A DNA stretch of 64,000 nucleotides from CALFMR01 sp035550595 (GTDB lineage: Bacteria > Acidobacteriota > Vicinamibacteria > Vicinamibacterales > SCN-69-37), in NCBI GenBank assembly GCA_035550595.1, contig DASZOV010000053.1:1-64000 (forward strand). The letters run 5' to 3'. A program made the translations under genes and the position numbers. The notes under the pieces were generated by a model that was not told where the DNA came from, did not search any database, and saw only the letters and a list, made by a program, of their open reading frames with translations. Positions 22,192 to 29,786 of the stretch are shown piece after piece; the stretch's first letter is position 1, and every line of letters starts with the position of its first letter.

Positions 22192-24236
22192 TTGCCGCCA
22201 TCTACGCCCGGAAGTCCACGGAGCAGAACGTCTCCGAAGACGCGAAGTCGGTCACGAGGCAGGTCGATAATGCGATGGCCTATGCCGTCGCGAAGGGATG
22301 GGCCGTCTCGTCAGACTACGTCTTCATCGACGACGGCAAGTCCGGCGCCGAGTTCGAGCGACGCAAGGGCCTCATGCGGTTGCGTGGCCTCTTGGCTCCC
22401 CGCGCGCCGTTTCAGGTGCTCATCGTCAGCGAACAGAAGTCGCTCGGCCGCGAAATGGCCGAGACGGCGTATCTCATCAAGCAACTCGACGAGGCCGGAG
22501 TCGAAGTCTGGAGCTACATGGAGGACCGCAGCCTCACGCCGCGTGATGCGGTGTCGAAGCTCATGTCCTCGGTGCAGTCGTTCGCCGACGAGGACCATCG
22601 GGCCAAGACCAGCATGCGGGTTCACGAGGCACACGTCCGATTGCACAAGAAGAATCGCGTGCCCGGCGGCCGGGTCTTCGGCTACCGCAACATCCATGTC
22701 TACGACGGCATCGATGCGGACGGCAATCCGAAGCGCTCGCACACCGTGAGGGAAGTGCATCCCGACGAAGCGACCATCGTGCGCCGCATCTACGAGATGT
22801 ACGACTCCGGCTACGGACTCAAGCGCATCGCCAAGCTGCTCAACGCCGAGCATGCGCTGGCTCCGCGGCCGTTCCAGCGCAAAGACGCCGAAGTGCCGTC
22901 GTTGCCCGAGTGGTCGCCGTCAACGGTTCGCGCCATTCTGTGCCGCGAAATCTACCGAGGCACCGTCGTCTGGAACAAGACGCGCAAGCGCACCGTGTGG
23001 GGCAAGGTGCGGCAGAAGAAACGGTCCGAGTCGGAATGGCTGCGCACGTCGGCCGAAGACCTCCGCATCATCTCCGACGACCTCTGGAATCGGGCGCGTG
23101 CTCGCCGGAAAGAGACCGAGAGCCGGGCGCTGCGCTTCGATGGTGGCCGCATGTCGGGTCGTCCGCCGCAACACGCCATCAAGAATCTGCTCGCCGGATT
23201 GGCAACGTGCGGTCTCTGCGGCAAGGGTCTCGTCGTGGAAACCAGTCCACTGAAGCGCGGCCGGGTCGGCGAGTATCTGTGCTCCAGCCATCGGCGCAAC
23301 GGCACCTGCACGAACGCGCTTCATCCGACGATTGAGTCGATGAACGAGGCCGTGCTTCAGGCCATCGAGGAACACGCGCTCACTCCCGACGCCATCGAGC
23401 AGGTCATCAAGCTCTCGGAGCGGGACGACTTGCAGGACCAGAAGCAGCGTATCGAGAAAGAAATCGGGGACCTCGACCGCCGCATCTCGCGTCTCGTCGA
23501 AGCCATCGAAGCGGGCGGCGATGCCGTGTCGCTCGTCGCAAAGCTGCGCGAACTCGAAGCGAAGAAGAGCGCGCTCAAGGTGCAGATTCTCGGCCTGCAT
23601 CCGGTGCCGCGATTGGCCCCGGAATTGGTGGAATCGCGATTGGCCGAATGGCGTCGTCTGCTGCGTGGCTCCACGACGCAGGGTCGGGCCGTGCTTCAGC
23701 GCATTCTGCGTGGTCGCATCGTCTTCACGCCACGACCGGACGGCACCGGCTACGAGTTCTCGGCCCCGACGCGATTCGACAAGCTGTTCACCGGCATCGT
23801 CGTGCCGCGACCGACCTGGCTGGCCGAAGGCGACGTGCGCGGCAGCGAGCACCTGCGAGCGAACGACACGTTCGATGCGGATTACGGGGCGCTACTGGAG
23901 CGAGTGGAAGGGTTGGCGTCCCCACCGCGAAGCGCGCCTTTGCCCGGCCCGGCGGAGACGAACGGTAAAGGGATGGCGTCCCCATCGGGAATCGCTGGCG
24001 ACCGCTATCGTGGCCGTGATTACTTGGCGAAAGTGGTTTTAGCGCGTCCGCGATACCGTCACGGATACCGTCATTTTTGGGCCGCTGGCCCATCGCGCGT
24101 GAGACGTTCACAGAATCGGCCAGTCGGGTGCGCGGCGCGATCCGGGCGGTGTCTGGATGGTGTCAAGGGCGTTGACAATATCAATCGCATGGGCGATAAC
24201 CGTGGCAGGATGAAGGCATGGCGACGTTCCGGCTAG
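22188..24236 (+). CDS. Large serine recombinase
   Basis: 682 aa as the frame reads. The N-terminal resolvase domain starts IAAIYARKSTEQNVSED with catalytic S10, and contains SLGREMAETAYLIKQL. The Recombinase domain (about 150-290) includes GYGLKRIAKLLN and WSPSTVRAILCREIYRGTVV. A zinc ribbon (CGLCGKG with later C pairs) and a coiled coil (about 420-480) follow. These enzymes integrate and excise phages, ICEs and IMEs between attP and attB. The last 105 or so residues (from about 576) are out of character, start with two GLASP/GMASP stretches encoded by the TGGCGTCCCCA repeats, and run into the next gene, suggesting the frame reads through the element end. Confidence 0.9.
   Translation: MIAAIYARKSTEQNVSEDAKSVTRQVDNAMAYAVAKGWAVSSDYVFIDDGKSGAEFERRKGLMRLRGLLAPRAPFQVLIVSEQKSLGREMAETAYLIKQLDEAGVEVWSYMEDRSLTPRDAVSKLMSSVQSFADEDHRAKTSMRVHEAHVRLHKKNRVPGGRVFGYRNIHVYDGIDADGNPKRSHTVREVHPDEATIVRRIYEMYDSGYGLKRIAKLLNAEHALAPRPFQRKDAEVPSLPEWSPSTVRAILCREIYRGTVVWNKTRKRTVWGKVRQKKRSESEWLRTSAEDLRIISDDLWNRARARRKETESRALRFDGGRMSGRPPQHAIKNLLAGLATCGLCGKGLVVETSPLKRGRVGEYLCSSHRRNGTCTNALHPTIESMNEAVLQAIEEHALTPDAIEQVIKLSERDDLQDQKQRIEKEIGDLDRRISRLVEAIEAGGDAVSLVAKLRELEAKKSALKVQILGLHPVPRLAPELVESRLAEWRRLLRGSTTQGRAVLQRILRGRIVFTPRPDGTGYEFSAPTRFDKLFTGIVVPRPTWLAEGDVRGSEHLRANDTFDADYGALLERVEGLASPPRSAPLPGPAETNGKGMASPSGIAGDRYRGRDYLAKVVLARPRYRHGYRHFWAAGPSRVRRSQNRPVGCAARSGRCLDGVKGVDNINRMGDNRGRMKAWRRSG
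23914..23984. repeat. Paired 11-mer TGGCGTCCCCA, right end of the element
   Basis: Copies at 23914-23924 and 23974-23984, 60 bp apart, same orientation as the left pair at 10199 and 10247 (48 bp apart). They lie within the C-terminal part of the recombinase frame. Possible element boundary or recombinase-associated repeat. Confidence 0.5.
24052..24099. repeat. Direct repeat GATACCGTCA and adjacent palindrome
   Basis: GATACCGTCA at 24052-24061 and 24064-24073 (12-bp period), followed by ATTTTT and the dyad GGGCCGCTGGCCC (24078-24090). It lies just outside the paired 11-mers and may be part of the attachment region. Confidence 0.4.
24172..24200 (+). promoter_or_regulatory. Sigma-70-type promoter at the prophage left end
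   Basis: TTGACA (24172-24177), 17-bp spacer, GATAAC (24195-24200). It directs the 24218 and 24471 genes. The -35 is perfect; the -10 matches 4 of 6. It lies inside the recombinase reading frame, further evidence that the recombinase tail is read-through. Confidence 0.6.
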
Positions 24237-24484
24237 TCCTGGCTCGGCTCACGCCGCGAAAAATCGTCGAAATCGCGCTCGATAGCCTTGCAGATCTCGG
24301 CGATCTGCGATGGTCGTCGCCGATCGTGCATGCGCGCACAATAAGCGAGTGGGAACGCGTAGGGCGCGACCTGCGCTTCGCGATTGTGGCCTTTCGCGAT
24401 CAGTCTGACGCCGATTTGCCCGACCCAGATCTGGACGAGCCGACAAGCGATACACCCAGGCTAGAGTCGCTTGTCGAAGCGTAG
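24218..24484 (+). CDS. Small hypothetical protein, left end of the prophage
   Basis: 88 aa, helical N-terminus (RLVLARLTPRKIVEIALDSL) and acidic C-terminus. Preceded by a good promoter and AGGATGAAGG. No domain recognised. It overlaps the end of the recombinase frame by 19 bp. Confidence 0.55.
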   Translation: MATFRLVLARLTPRKIVEIALDSLADLGDLRWSSPIVHARTISEWERVGRDLRFAIVAFRDQSDADLPDPDLDEPTSDTPRLESLVEA

Positions 24485-24863
24485 CAAGCGCCATCGGTCT
24501 CTCTCGGCGAGACGCTCGGTTGGAGTCATCACTGAGCGCCGCGAGTTGCACATGGGGCCATTGCCGCGCCCCGAGACCCTCCAGCAATTCGACGACATTG
24601 TTCCTGGTGCCGCCGAGCGCATTCTGCTCATGGCTGAGGGCCACGCTCGCGATGCGTGGCTCGATCATCGCGCTGAGCGCGCCGCGAAAATCATTGGGCT
24701 GTCCGGAGCATTCCTCATCATTCTTGTCGCGCTCAGCGGGGGACTATGGCTCGCCTATTCTGGTCGCAGCCTCGCAGGCGTGACATCCGTGCTCGCGGCT
24801 ATTGCGGCGCCGGTCGGCACGTTGATCACACGCCGCTATCGTAAGGGCCAGCAGGACCGCTAG
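24471..24863 (+). CDS. DUF2335 membrane protein
   Basis: Up to 130 aa with the DUF2335 core: MGPLPRPETLQQFDDIVPG, AAERILLMAEGHARDAW, then two TM segments (IIGLSGAFLIILVALSGGLW and VTSVLAAIAAPVGTLI). The family is found in phages and bacteria; its role is unknown, with membrane exclusion of other phages a guess. The start is unclear: TTG at 24471 keeps the conserved VITERREL stretch, while ATG at 24552 would lose it. Confidence 0.75.
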   Translation: MSKRSKRHRSLSARRSVGVITERRELHMGPLPRPETLQQFDDIVPGAAERILLMAEGHARDAWLDHRAERAAKIIGLSGAFLIILVALSGGLWLAYSGRSLAGVTSVLAAIAAPVGTLITRRYRKGQQDR

Positions 24864-25026
24864 CTTTACCGTCCTCGCCCCACTCCCGCGCCGTCCGGTC
24901 GAGCAGCCGATCGGATCGTCGACGCAGCGCCTCCGGCACGGGCACGCGCTCGTCGTCGACTGGCGGCAGATCCGCATCCGCCTTGCGGCGTTCATCGCGC
25001 GGTGTGTCCTGATTGTTCATCGACAT
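24826..25026 (-). CDS. Small charged hypothetical protein
   Basis: 66 aa, hydrophilic (PRDERRKADADLPPVDDERV, ALRRRSDRLLDRTAREWGED). Its ATG overlaps the stop of the HIRAN-domain gene (TGATG), so it is the last gene of the leftward operon. It overlaps the DUF2335 gene's tail by 38 bp on the other strand. Confidence 0.5.
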   Translation of the reverse strand: MSMNNQDTPRDERRKADADLPPVDDERVPVPEALRRRSDRLLDRTAREWGEDGKASGPAGPYDSGV

Positions 25027-25724
25027 CAGTGGAGCAGCGCGAAGAGCGCGAACGCGATCAGAACTGCGGCGACAATCAGCATCCGCTTGATCTTGGGCGA
25101 AGGCGCCGAAGTCGTAGGCGCGACACTCTGGACTGCGAGCGGCTGCGGCGCAGTGTGTGGCGACGTAATCGCCTGCGGCGGTGCTGGCTGGCTCGGCGTT
25201 GGATCGATGGACGCGATTGTTCGCGTTGGCGACTCATCCACGTCAGCCGAACCATCTTCACCGAGCGCCCTCAATGCTTTGTCGCGCTCGCGTGTCACCG
25301 CGCGAAGTTGGCGGCGCAGATTCTTCAGTTCTTCCGTGTCCTTCCGCTTGGCGCGGCGTTGACGTTCCTCGGCGCGGTACTGCCGATCCTGCCAGTCGTA
25401 CATCGGCTTGGCGTCGAATGAGAGGCCGATGCCTGGCTTGTCAGGCTCGCCGCCGTAGATCGTGGCCTGGTAGCGCGTCCCAAGTGCGTTCAGTGCGGCT
25501 GCAGCTTCATGGAACTCTTCGGCGTTCTTGCGGCTCAAATAGCCGAGCATTGCGCTGTCGTCACCGCTCACGACTTTGATCGCGTTGGCGTCGACGGGAT
25601 TCTCCGGCTCGGGCACAAGCGCGATGAGGCACGCGTGATCGGGGTGTGCCGCGAGTAGGCGCGCGAGTGCGTCTTGCCGGAAGGATTCACCGACGACGGC
25701 GAGGAAGGTGATGCGCGGAGCCAC
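25026..25724 (-). CDS. HIRAN-domain protein with C-terminal membrane anchor
   Basis: 232 aa from a GTG at 25724. Residues about 5-95 fit the HIRAN fold: FLAVVGESFRQDALARLL, LVPEPENPVDANAIKVV, MLGYLSRKNAEEF. HIRAN domains bind DNA ends or gaps in helicases and stand alone in some phage proteins. A coiled, charged region (about 118-155) and a Pro/Ala/Thr linker lead to a C-terminal TM helix (about 213-230). A membrane-tethered DNA-end sensor is an attractive but unproven idea. Confidence 0.7.
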   Translation of the reverse strand: MAPRITFLAVVGESFRQDALARLLAAHPDHACLIALVPEPENPVDANAIKVVSGDDSAMLGYLSRKNAEEFHEAAAALNALGTRYQATIYGGEPDKPGIGLSFDAKPMYDWQDRQYRAEERQRRAKRKDTEELKNLRRQLRAVTRERDKALRALGEDGSADVDESPTRTIASIDPTPSQPAPPQAITSPHTAPQPLAVQSVAPTTSAPSPKIKRMLIVAAVLIAFALFALLH

Positions 25725-25729
25725 GAGAC

Positions 25730-25927
25730 CTACGGGCGAGGCGCGTCCTGTCGTGCGCGCGGTGGCTGTGCCTGATAGGCGGCGGCCTGCAAGATGCGCG
25801 CGAAAATCGCCAACAGGCAGGCGATGCCGATGATGGTCGGCCCGGCAGAGACTTGAGCCGTCATCGCGACTGCGGCGACGGCTGTAAGGACGGAAAGGGC
25901 GATGAGTGCGCCAGCGAGAACGAGCAT
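25730..25927 (-). CDS. Small two-helix membrane protein
   Basis: 65 aa: VLAGALIALSVLTAVAAVA and GPTIIGIACLLAIFARIL form two TM helices; hydrophilic tail. AGGAGA sits 5 bases before ATG 25927. Second-last but two of the leftward operon. Unknown function. Confidence 0.6.
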   Translation of the reverse strand: MLVLAGALIALSVLTAVAAVAMTAQVSAGPTIIGIACLLAIFARILQAAAYQAQPPRARQDAPRP

Positions 25928-25943
25928 AGCGGTCTCCTAATCG

Positions 25944-26429
25944 TTACTTCTTGCTGTCTCGCGCCTTCTTCATGGCATTTCTGAGCGTCTGGATTAACTC
26001 ATCGGCGAGACCGCATTGCACCGTGTTCGCGCCGTTCGAGCTGTCGAGCTTCCCGAATTTTCCGATGGAACGCCTGAGCTTTGCCCCGTCGCCCCACAGG
26101 GCCGTGCCGTCTGGTAGTTCCACGTCGACATGAGCACTTGGGGTGCCGCCCATCATGCCGACCATGACACGCGCCGTGGCACTCGGGAGATTGGCGCGCA
26201 CTCGAAAAATCGCGTCGGCATCCTCTTTAGAGGCGGCGATCGTAATCGGAAGCGAATCCGGAAGATGCTCAGCGAAGCACTTTGCCACCGGGGCATCTTC
26301 GGCGAGATCGTCGACCGGAACGACATAGGCCGTTCGGATCGTGGCCAGCCGAGGGTCTGGTCCCTTGGCTGAGAGTGAAAAGGGCAAGGCCGAGGCGATT
26401 ACGACGAGCGGGAGGACTCGACGGAGCAT
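25944..26429 (-). CDS. Exported hypothetical protein
   Basis: 161 aa with a signal peptide (LRRVLPLVVIASALPFSLSA, likely cut near residue 21). The mature part has DPRLATIRTAYVVPVDDL and DADAIFRVRANLP, two cysteines and a lysine-rich end. No family recognised. Part of the leftward operon driven from 27153-27180. Confidence 0.65.
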   Translation of the reverse strand: MLRRVLPLVVIASALPFSLSAKGPDPRLATIRTAYVVPVDDLAEDAPVAKCFAEHLPDSLPITIAASKEDADAIFRVRANLPSATARVMVGMMGGTPSAHVDVELPDGTALWGDGAKLRRSIGKFGKLDSSNGANTVQCGLADELIQTLRNAMKKARDSKK

Positions 26430-26467
26430 TGATTCTGATCTCCACTAAAGGCGCGGCAAACCTGCTG

Positions 26468-27121
26468 TCATTGAATCTGCCGCAATTGGGCCTGAGAAAA
26501 CGTGACGACAATATTGTGGCCGACGGTTGGAATTGCAGTGAGCTTCACCGGCTTGTCAGGATTGAAAGCCGGCGGCGAATACGTGACAGCTCCGCGATTG
26601 ACTTGAATTCGCATGCCGGTAGGAATCGCCACGCGAGCAGGCGACAGAAAGGTCTCAAGTGGCGTGACGATTGCACCGTCACGCATAATGACGATCCGTT
26701 CGATATTGGGAGCCTCCATCGTTGTCGGCGTGATCGCAACGAGGATATATGGATGCCAAGTGATATGGCCGATCGGCTCCATCTTTCGGATGAATTCGCG
26801 CGTGTCATCCAGAAAGAGATTCGCCGGTCCTGCGACCGTAATCGTCAAGCCTGGCACGCTTGCTGCGATAACGCGCGCGCGCGAAAAGCCAGGAACGAGC
26901 TTGAGAATCTCCCGTGAAGCGATCGCGTCGAAGCGATCTGGATCGCCGCTCGCCTCTTGCACAGCCTTGGCTGCGATCGATTTCACTTCATCTTCATTGA
27001 GACGTCGGAATGAAGTGGCAGCGCGTCGTTGATTGCTGCGCGTCGCTCGGGCCTGCGCGTGAGCGCCGATTGGCATGCAAGCGAACACGAACAGGCCGAT
27101 GAGTGGGAGGACTCGGCGCAT
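26468..27121 (-). CDS. Exported hypothetical protein, first gene of the leftward operon
   Basis: 217 aa with a signal peptide (RRVLPLIGLFVFACMPIGAHAQ). Mature part has AAKAVQEASGDPDRFDAI, VPGLTITVAGPANLFLD and several beta stretches. AGGAG lies 7 bases before ATG 27121 and a strong promoter lies upstream. Likely expressed in the lysogen; function unknown. Confidence 0.65.
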   Translation of the reverse strand: MRRVLPLIGLFVFACMPIGAHAQARATRSNQRRAATSFRRLNEDEVKSIAAKAVQEASGDPDRFDAIASREILKLVPGFSRARVIAASVPGLTITVAGPANLFLDDTREFIRKMEPIGHITWHPYILVAITPTTMEAPNIERIVIMRDGAIVTPLETFLSPARVAIPTGMRIQVNRGAVTYSPPAFNPDKPVKLTAIPTVGHNIVVTFSQAQLRQIQ

Positions 27122-27152
27122 TCAAGAACTCCTAAAAAGTGCGTGGCCAAAC

Positions 27153-27180
27153 ATTATCGCGCGTGCGAGTGGGCAGTCAA
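27153..27180 (-). promoter_or_regulatory. Strong promoter for the leftward exported-protein operon
   Basis: On the minus strand TTGACT (27180-27175), 16-bp spacer, GATAAT (27158-27153). Both boxes match 5 of 6. It lies between the repressor gene and 27121, so the operon does not depend on the repressor promoter. Confidence 0.6.
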
Positions 27181-27209
27181 CCGTCTATCGATAGCGCGAT
27201 ACGCAATCG

Positions 27210-27767
27210 TCAATGAGCGCCACGATCGCGGCGGCGAGTCGTGGGCTTTTCAGGCTCAAGATCCGGATTTTCTCGTCGAGCGTCATCGCCGAGCAATTCG
27301 AGGATGGCTTCAGCATGGCGCGAGACCGCGCGCCTGAGTTCCGCGTTCTCCGCACGCACGGCTTCGACCAAGCCAGCCACAGCATCCGATTCGTGGGCAT
27401 ATGGGGAGCCTCCAGTCATGGAGGCTCCTTCTATATCAGCGCCGTGCCTGATCAGGTCACTCGCCGCAGAGCCCGGATCAAAAGCGCGTCCTGACGCATC
27501 GATTAACAGGAAATCGGCGAGCGCCTCAAAGCGGACGCGATAAAGCGTCGCCAAGCCCTTCAGTACGAGGCAATCAGGCGCGCGTTCGCCGCGTTCGTAT
27601 CGGCTCAGCGCGGATTTCGAGACGTGAATTCCTCGCTCGCCAAGCGCGTCGCGAATGCGGTCGAGCGACTTGTTCGGATCACGCATTGACTGATCGCGAA
27701 GTGCGGCCAGGAGTCGGCCGAATTCTGGCGATCGTCGCCCTCCAGCCCGGGCCTTACGTGTCCCCAT
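27210..27767 (-). CDS. XRE-family repressor, cI-like
   Basis: 185 aa from ATG 27767 (alternatives at 27788, 27800 and 27830). Helix-turn-helix in SLDRIRDALGERGIHVSKSA then LSRYERGERAPDCLVLKGLA. A coiled segment (AVRAENAELRRAVSRHAEAI) near the C-terminus may give dimers. It is divergent from a cro-like gene across the 27824-27862 promoter/operator, the usual lysogeny switch layout. No S24 self-cleavage domain is visible, so induction may not use RecA-driven cleavage. Confidence 0.75.
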   Translation of the reverse strand: MGTRKARAGGRRSPEFGRLLAALRDQSMRDPNKSLDRIRDALGERGIHVSKSALSRYERGERAPDCLVLKGLATLYRVRFEALADFLLIDASGRAFDPGSAASDLIRHGADIEGASMTGGSPYAHESDAVAGLVEAVRAENAELRRAVSRHAEAILELLGDDARRENPDLEPEKPTTRRRDRGAH

Positions 27768-27823
27768 TAGCGGGAGTCTACCGGGCATCGTCGCCAACAT
27801 GAGACGCTCGGTTAAATATGGTG

Positions 27824-27862
27824 TTGACAAATCGGGACGGCGGCATTACGATCCGTCCCGAT
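27824..27862 (+). promoter_or_regulatory. Lytic promoter with perfect inverted-repeat operator
   Basis: TTGACA (27824-27829), 17-bp spacer, TACGAT (27847-27852). ATCGGGACGG (27831-27840) and CCGTCCCGAT (27853-27862) are perfect 10-bp arms 12 bp apart that bracket the -10 box. The right arm ends at the ATG of the cro-like gene, so the transcript would be almost leaderless. Confidence 0.7.
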
Positions 27863-28078
27863 ATGGCGACACTGATCAAATTCGACGCCGAACGGCTCGC
27901 GTCCGACGTTGCCTCCCGCGGCTGGCTCCCGCGGGATCTTGCCCGCGCGGCAGGCGTCTCGGACATGACCGTTTCTCGCATTCTCAATGGCACTCGCTGC
28001 AATCCCAGAACGTGGGATCGAGTCGCTAAGGCGATGGGCTACTCCGTCCGCAGGTACCTCAGACGGGAGGTCGCCTAA
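27863..28078 (+). CDS. Cro-like helix-turn-helix protein
   Basis: 71 aa. LPRDLARAAGVSDMTVSRIL is a clear helix-turn-helix, followed by GTRCNPRTWDRVAKAMGY. ATG 27863 immediately follows the operator arm, with no Shine-Dalgarno site. Probably the early rightward regulator opposing the cI-like repressor. Heads the long rightward transcription unit. Confidence 0.75.
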   Translation: MATLIKFDAERLASDVASRGWLPRDLARAAGVSDMTVSRILNGTRCNPRTWDRVAKAMGYSVRRYLRREVA

Positions 28079-28242
28079 TGGCCGCCTCACGCCTGCTCCA
28101 ACAGCCACCGCAGATGTTCCCGCGCCGCGCGCCATTCGGCCTCGGCCGCGAGGAATCGGCGTCTCGCGCATCGCAGGACGTTCAGTCGGATCTGGTCGGC
28201 GTCGTCGCGCAGCAGGTCGAGCGTGTCGTGGGGGAGCGGTAG
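28078..28242 (+). CDS. Short hypothetical protein
   Basis: 54 aa; its ATG overlaps the cro-like stop (TAATG) with GGGAGG 8 bases upstream. Sequence is unremarkable (FGLGREESASRASQDVQSDL). A 53-aa frame on the opposite strand (28087-28248) also looks protein-like but has poorer signals. Confidence 0.4.
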   Translation: MAASRLLQQPPQMFPRRAPFGLGREESASRASQDVQSDLVGVVAQQVERVVGER

Positions 28243-28246
28243 CGTC

Positions 28247-28603
28247 ATGCCGTCCACTCTGCCCGAGCGGGTCGAGCCGCGTCACCGCAAGAGTTGTGCG
28301 CCGGATGGCGAAGCCCTCCGCAAGAAACTTGCGGCGCACGCCGAGGCGGGCCTCAATCTCGGCCGCTGGCTGACGCGGGCGATCGCGCTCTCCGGCCAGT
28401 CGCCAAAAGAGGTCGCCTACGAGCTGGGCTACGCGGACCAATCGGCGGTCTCGCGCTGGCTGAACAACGCGGAGCCGCCGAACCTGACGCGACTCTGGAA
28501 GCTGCGCGCGCTGCGCCGGCCGCTTGTGATTGCGCTCGCGGAAGAGACCAAGGACATCGCGGTCAATACGGTCCTAACGGTGCCGTCCGAGCAGGTCGCA
28601 TGA
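28247..28603 (+). CDS. Helix-turn-helix protein, possible early regulator
   Basis: 118 aa from ATG 28247 with GGGGAG about 10 bases upstream. GQSPKEVAYELGYADQSAVSRW is an XRE-type helix-turn-helix, followed by NNAEPPNLTRLWKLRALRRP. Similar proteins act as cII-like or replication-control factors in phages; the role here is inferred from position. Confidence 0.65.
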   Translation: MPSTLPERVEPRHRKSCAPDGEALRKKLAAHAEAGLNLGRWLTRAIALSGQSPKEVAYELGYADQSAVSRWLNNAEPPNLTRLWKLRALRRPLVIALAEETKDIAVNTVLTVPSEQVA

Positions 28604-28803
28604 CGTCGGATCGCCTGCTCACGCTCGCCGAAGTCATCGCCCGCGTCGGGCTGAAGACAACAGCGATCTACGACTACATGCGCCGTGGCGTATTCCCGCG
28701 CCGCATCGTCGTCGGCCCGCGCTGTGTCCGCTGGTCCGAGCGGGAAGTCCAAGCCTGGATCGCCGCGCAGATCCAGCGCCGCGATGAACGGAGGACGACA
28801 TGA
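28600..28803 (+). CDS. AlpA-family regulator
   Basis: 67 aa: LLTLAEVIARVGLKTTAIYD, YMRRGVFPRRIVVGPRCVRW, SEREVQAWIAAQI is the typical AlpA pattern. AlpA proteins activate excision or regulate prophage genes. ATGA overlap with the preceding gene. Confidence 0.85.
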   Translation: MTSDRLLTLAEVIARVGLKTTAIYDYMRRGVFPRRIVVGPRCVRWSEREVQAWIAAQIQRRDERRTT

Positions 28804-28943
28804 CGTGGTTTGTGCTCGCGCTGGTGCTCGCGGTGGCCGTGTCCATCAGCGTCGTCATCTGGGCGCTGCGCTCGCTGATGGAGCCGCCACCCGGCCCGCC
28901 CGATCCTCCGCTGCCCACCGACTCCGATCGAGGTGACGCATGA
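28800..28943 (+). CDS. Very small membrane protein
   Basis: 47 aa with one TM helix (FVLALVLAVAVSISVVIWAL) and a proline-rich tail. ATGA overlaps with both neighbours support it as a real gene. Function unknown. Confidence 0.55.
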   Translation: MTWFVLALVLAVAVSISVVIWALRSLMEPPPGPPDPPLPTDSDRGDA

Positions 28944-29212
28944 CCGCTGACACACAGGTCCAGATCGGGATCGTCCTCGGCCTCGCCGCGGCACTCGGCG
29001 TGATCACGCTGGCACTCGGCGCGGCGATGGAGTGGCTCCTCGGGCCGGTGCAGCCCGAGCCGGACGACGAGTTGCCGACGTTCGCGCGGCCACTGCATCC
29101 CGTGCTGACCGCGCCGTGCGCGCGGTGCGGCGAGATGCGCTTGATGGACGAGCTGGTCTCGCTCAATGGCCGGCTCGTGTGCTCGGAGTGGTGCGGCGGG
29201 AGGGCGGCATGA
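28940..29212 (+). CDS. Membrane protein with a zinc-ribbon-like tail
   Basis: 90 aa: one TM helix (IGIVLGLAAALGVITLALGA) then CARCG and a later CSEWC that could form a zinc site. Overlaps both neighbours by ATGA. Function unknown. Confidence 0.6.
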   Translation: MTADTQVQIGIVLGLAAALGVITLALGAAMEWLLGPVQPEPDDELPTFARPLHPVLTAPCARCGEMRLMDELVSLNGRLVCSEWCGGRAA

Positions 29213-29547
29213 GCGAGCTGAGAGAGCACTTGGTCGCAGCGCGGGCGCTGATCGCTCAGGGTTGGTGCCGCAATGCGGACGCCAGAGACCGGACCGGTCG
29301 TTCAGTGCAGTCGACTTCAGACGCTGCCTGCGCATGGTGCATTGAGGGCGCAATTTTTCGTGTCACTCATACGGCGGCCAATGACTGGCCGCTTTGCCAA
29401 ATGGTTACGGCGCTCATGGGCGCGCGCGAGTATCCCTATTCATATCCCTTTTCACGCGAGGCGCTGTCAGCGTGGAACGACAAGCCCGGCCGCACGCAGG
29501 CGGACGTCCTGGCACTGTTCGACCGCGCGATCGAGGCGGCGCAATGA
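29209..29547 (+). CDS. DUF6197-like phage protein
   Basis: 112 aa: REHLVAARALIAQGWCRNAD, AACAWCIEGAIFRV and LSAWNDKPGRTQADVLALFD follow the DUF6197 pattern seen in phages and actinobacteria. Role unknown. ATGA overlap on both sides. Confidence 0.65.
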   Translation: MSELREHLVAARALIAQGWCRNADARDRTGRSVQSTSDAACAWCIEGAIFRVTHTAANDWPLCQMVTALMGAREYPYSYPFSREALSAWNDKPGRTQADVLALFDRAIEAAQ

Positions 29548-29786
29548 CGCCGCGCCGTGCCATTTACTGGACCGCGATCCCACTCGCGGCCGTGCTCTCA
29601 CTCGTGACGCTCTCGGCACAGCGCCAGACGCGCGCGTGGGTCAACGGCCTCTTCGTCGATCTCGATCGGCATCGCGTCGTCGTCCTCGCTGATGTGCCGG
29701 ATGACTGGCAGGTCTGCGCCGCGACGTCGCCAGCGGCTGAGCCGCACGGCTGCGTAAGCGTACGCGTGATGCGGAGGATGCCGTGA
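29544..29786 (+). CDS. Small exported or anchored protein
   Basis: 80 aa: signal-like YWTAIPLAAVLSLVTLSAQ then a short domain with two cysteines (WQVCAA, HGCVSV) that may form a disulphide. ATGA overlap upstream. Unknown function. Confidence 0.5.
   Translation: MTPRRAIYWTAIPLAAVLSLVTLSAQRQTRAWVNGLFVDLDRHRVVVLADVPDDWQVCAATSPAAEPHGCVSVRVMRRMP

Noticed and set aside
28087..28248. Minus-strand 53-aa frame in the early region
   Set aside because: It looks helical and protein-like, but the plus-strand gene has a good ribosome site and TAATG coupling; kept only as an alternative.
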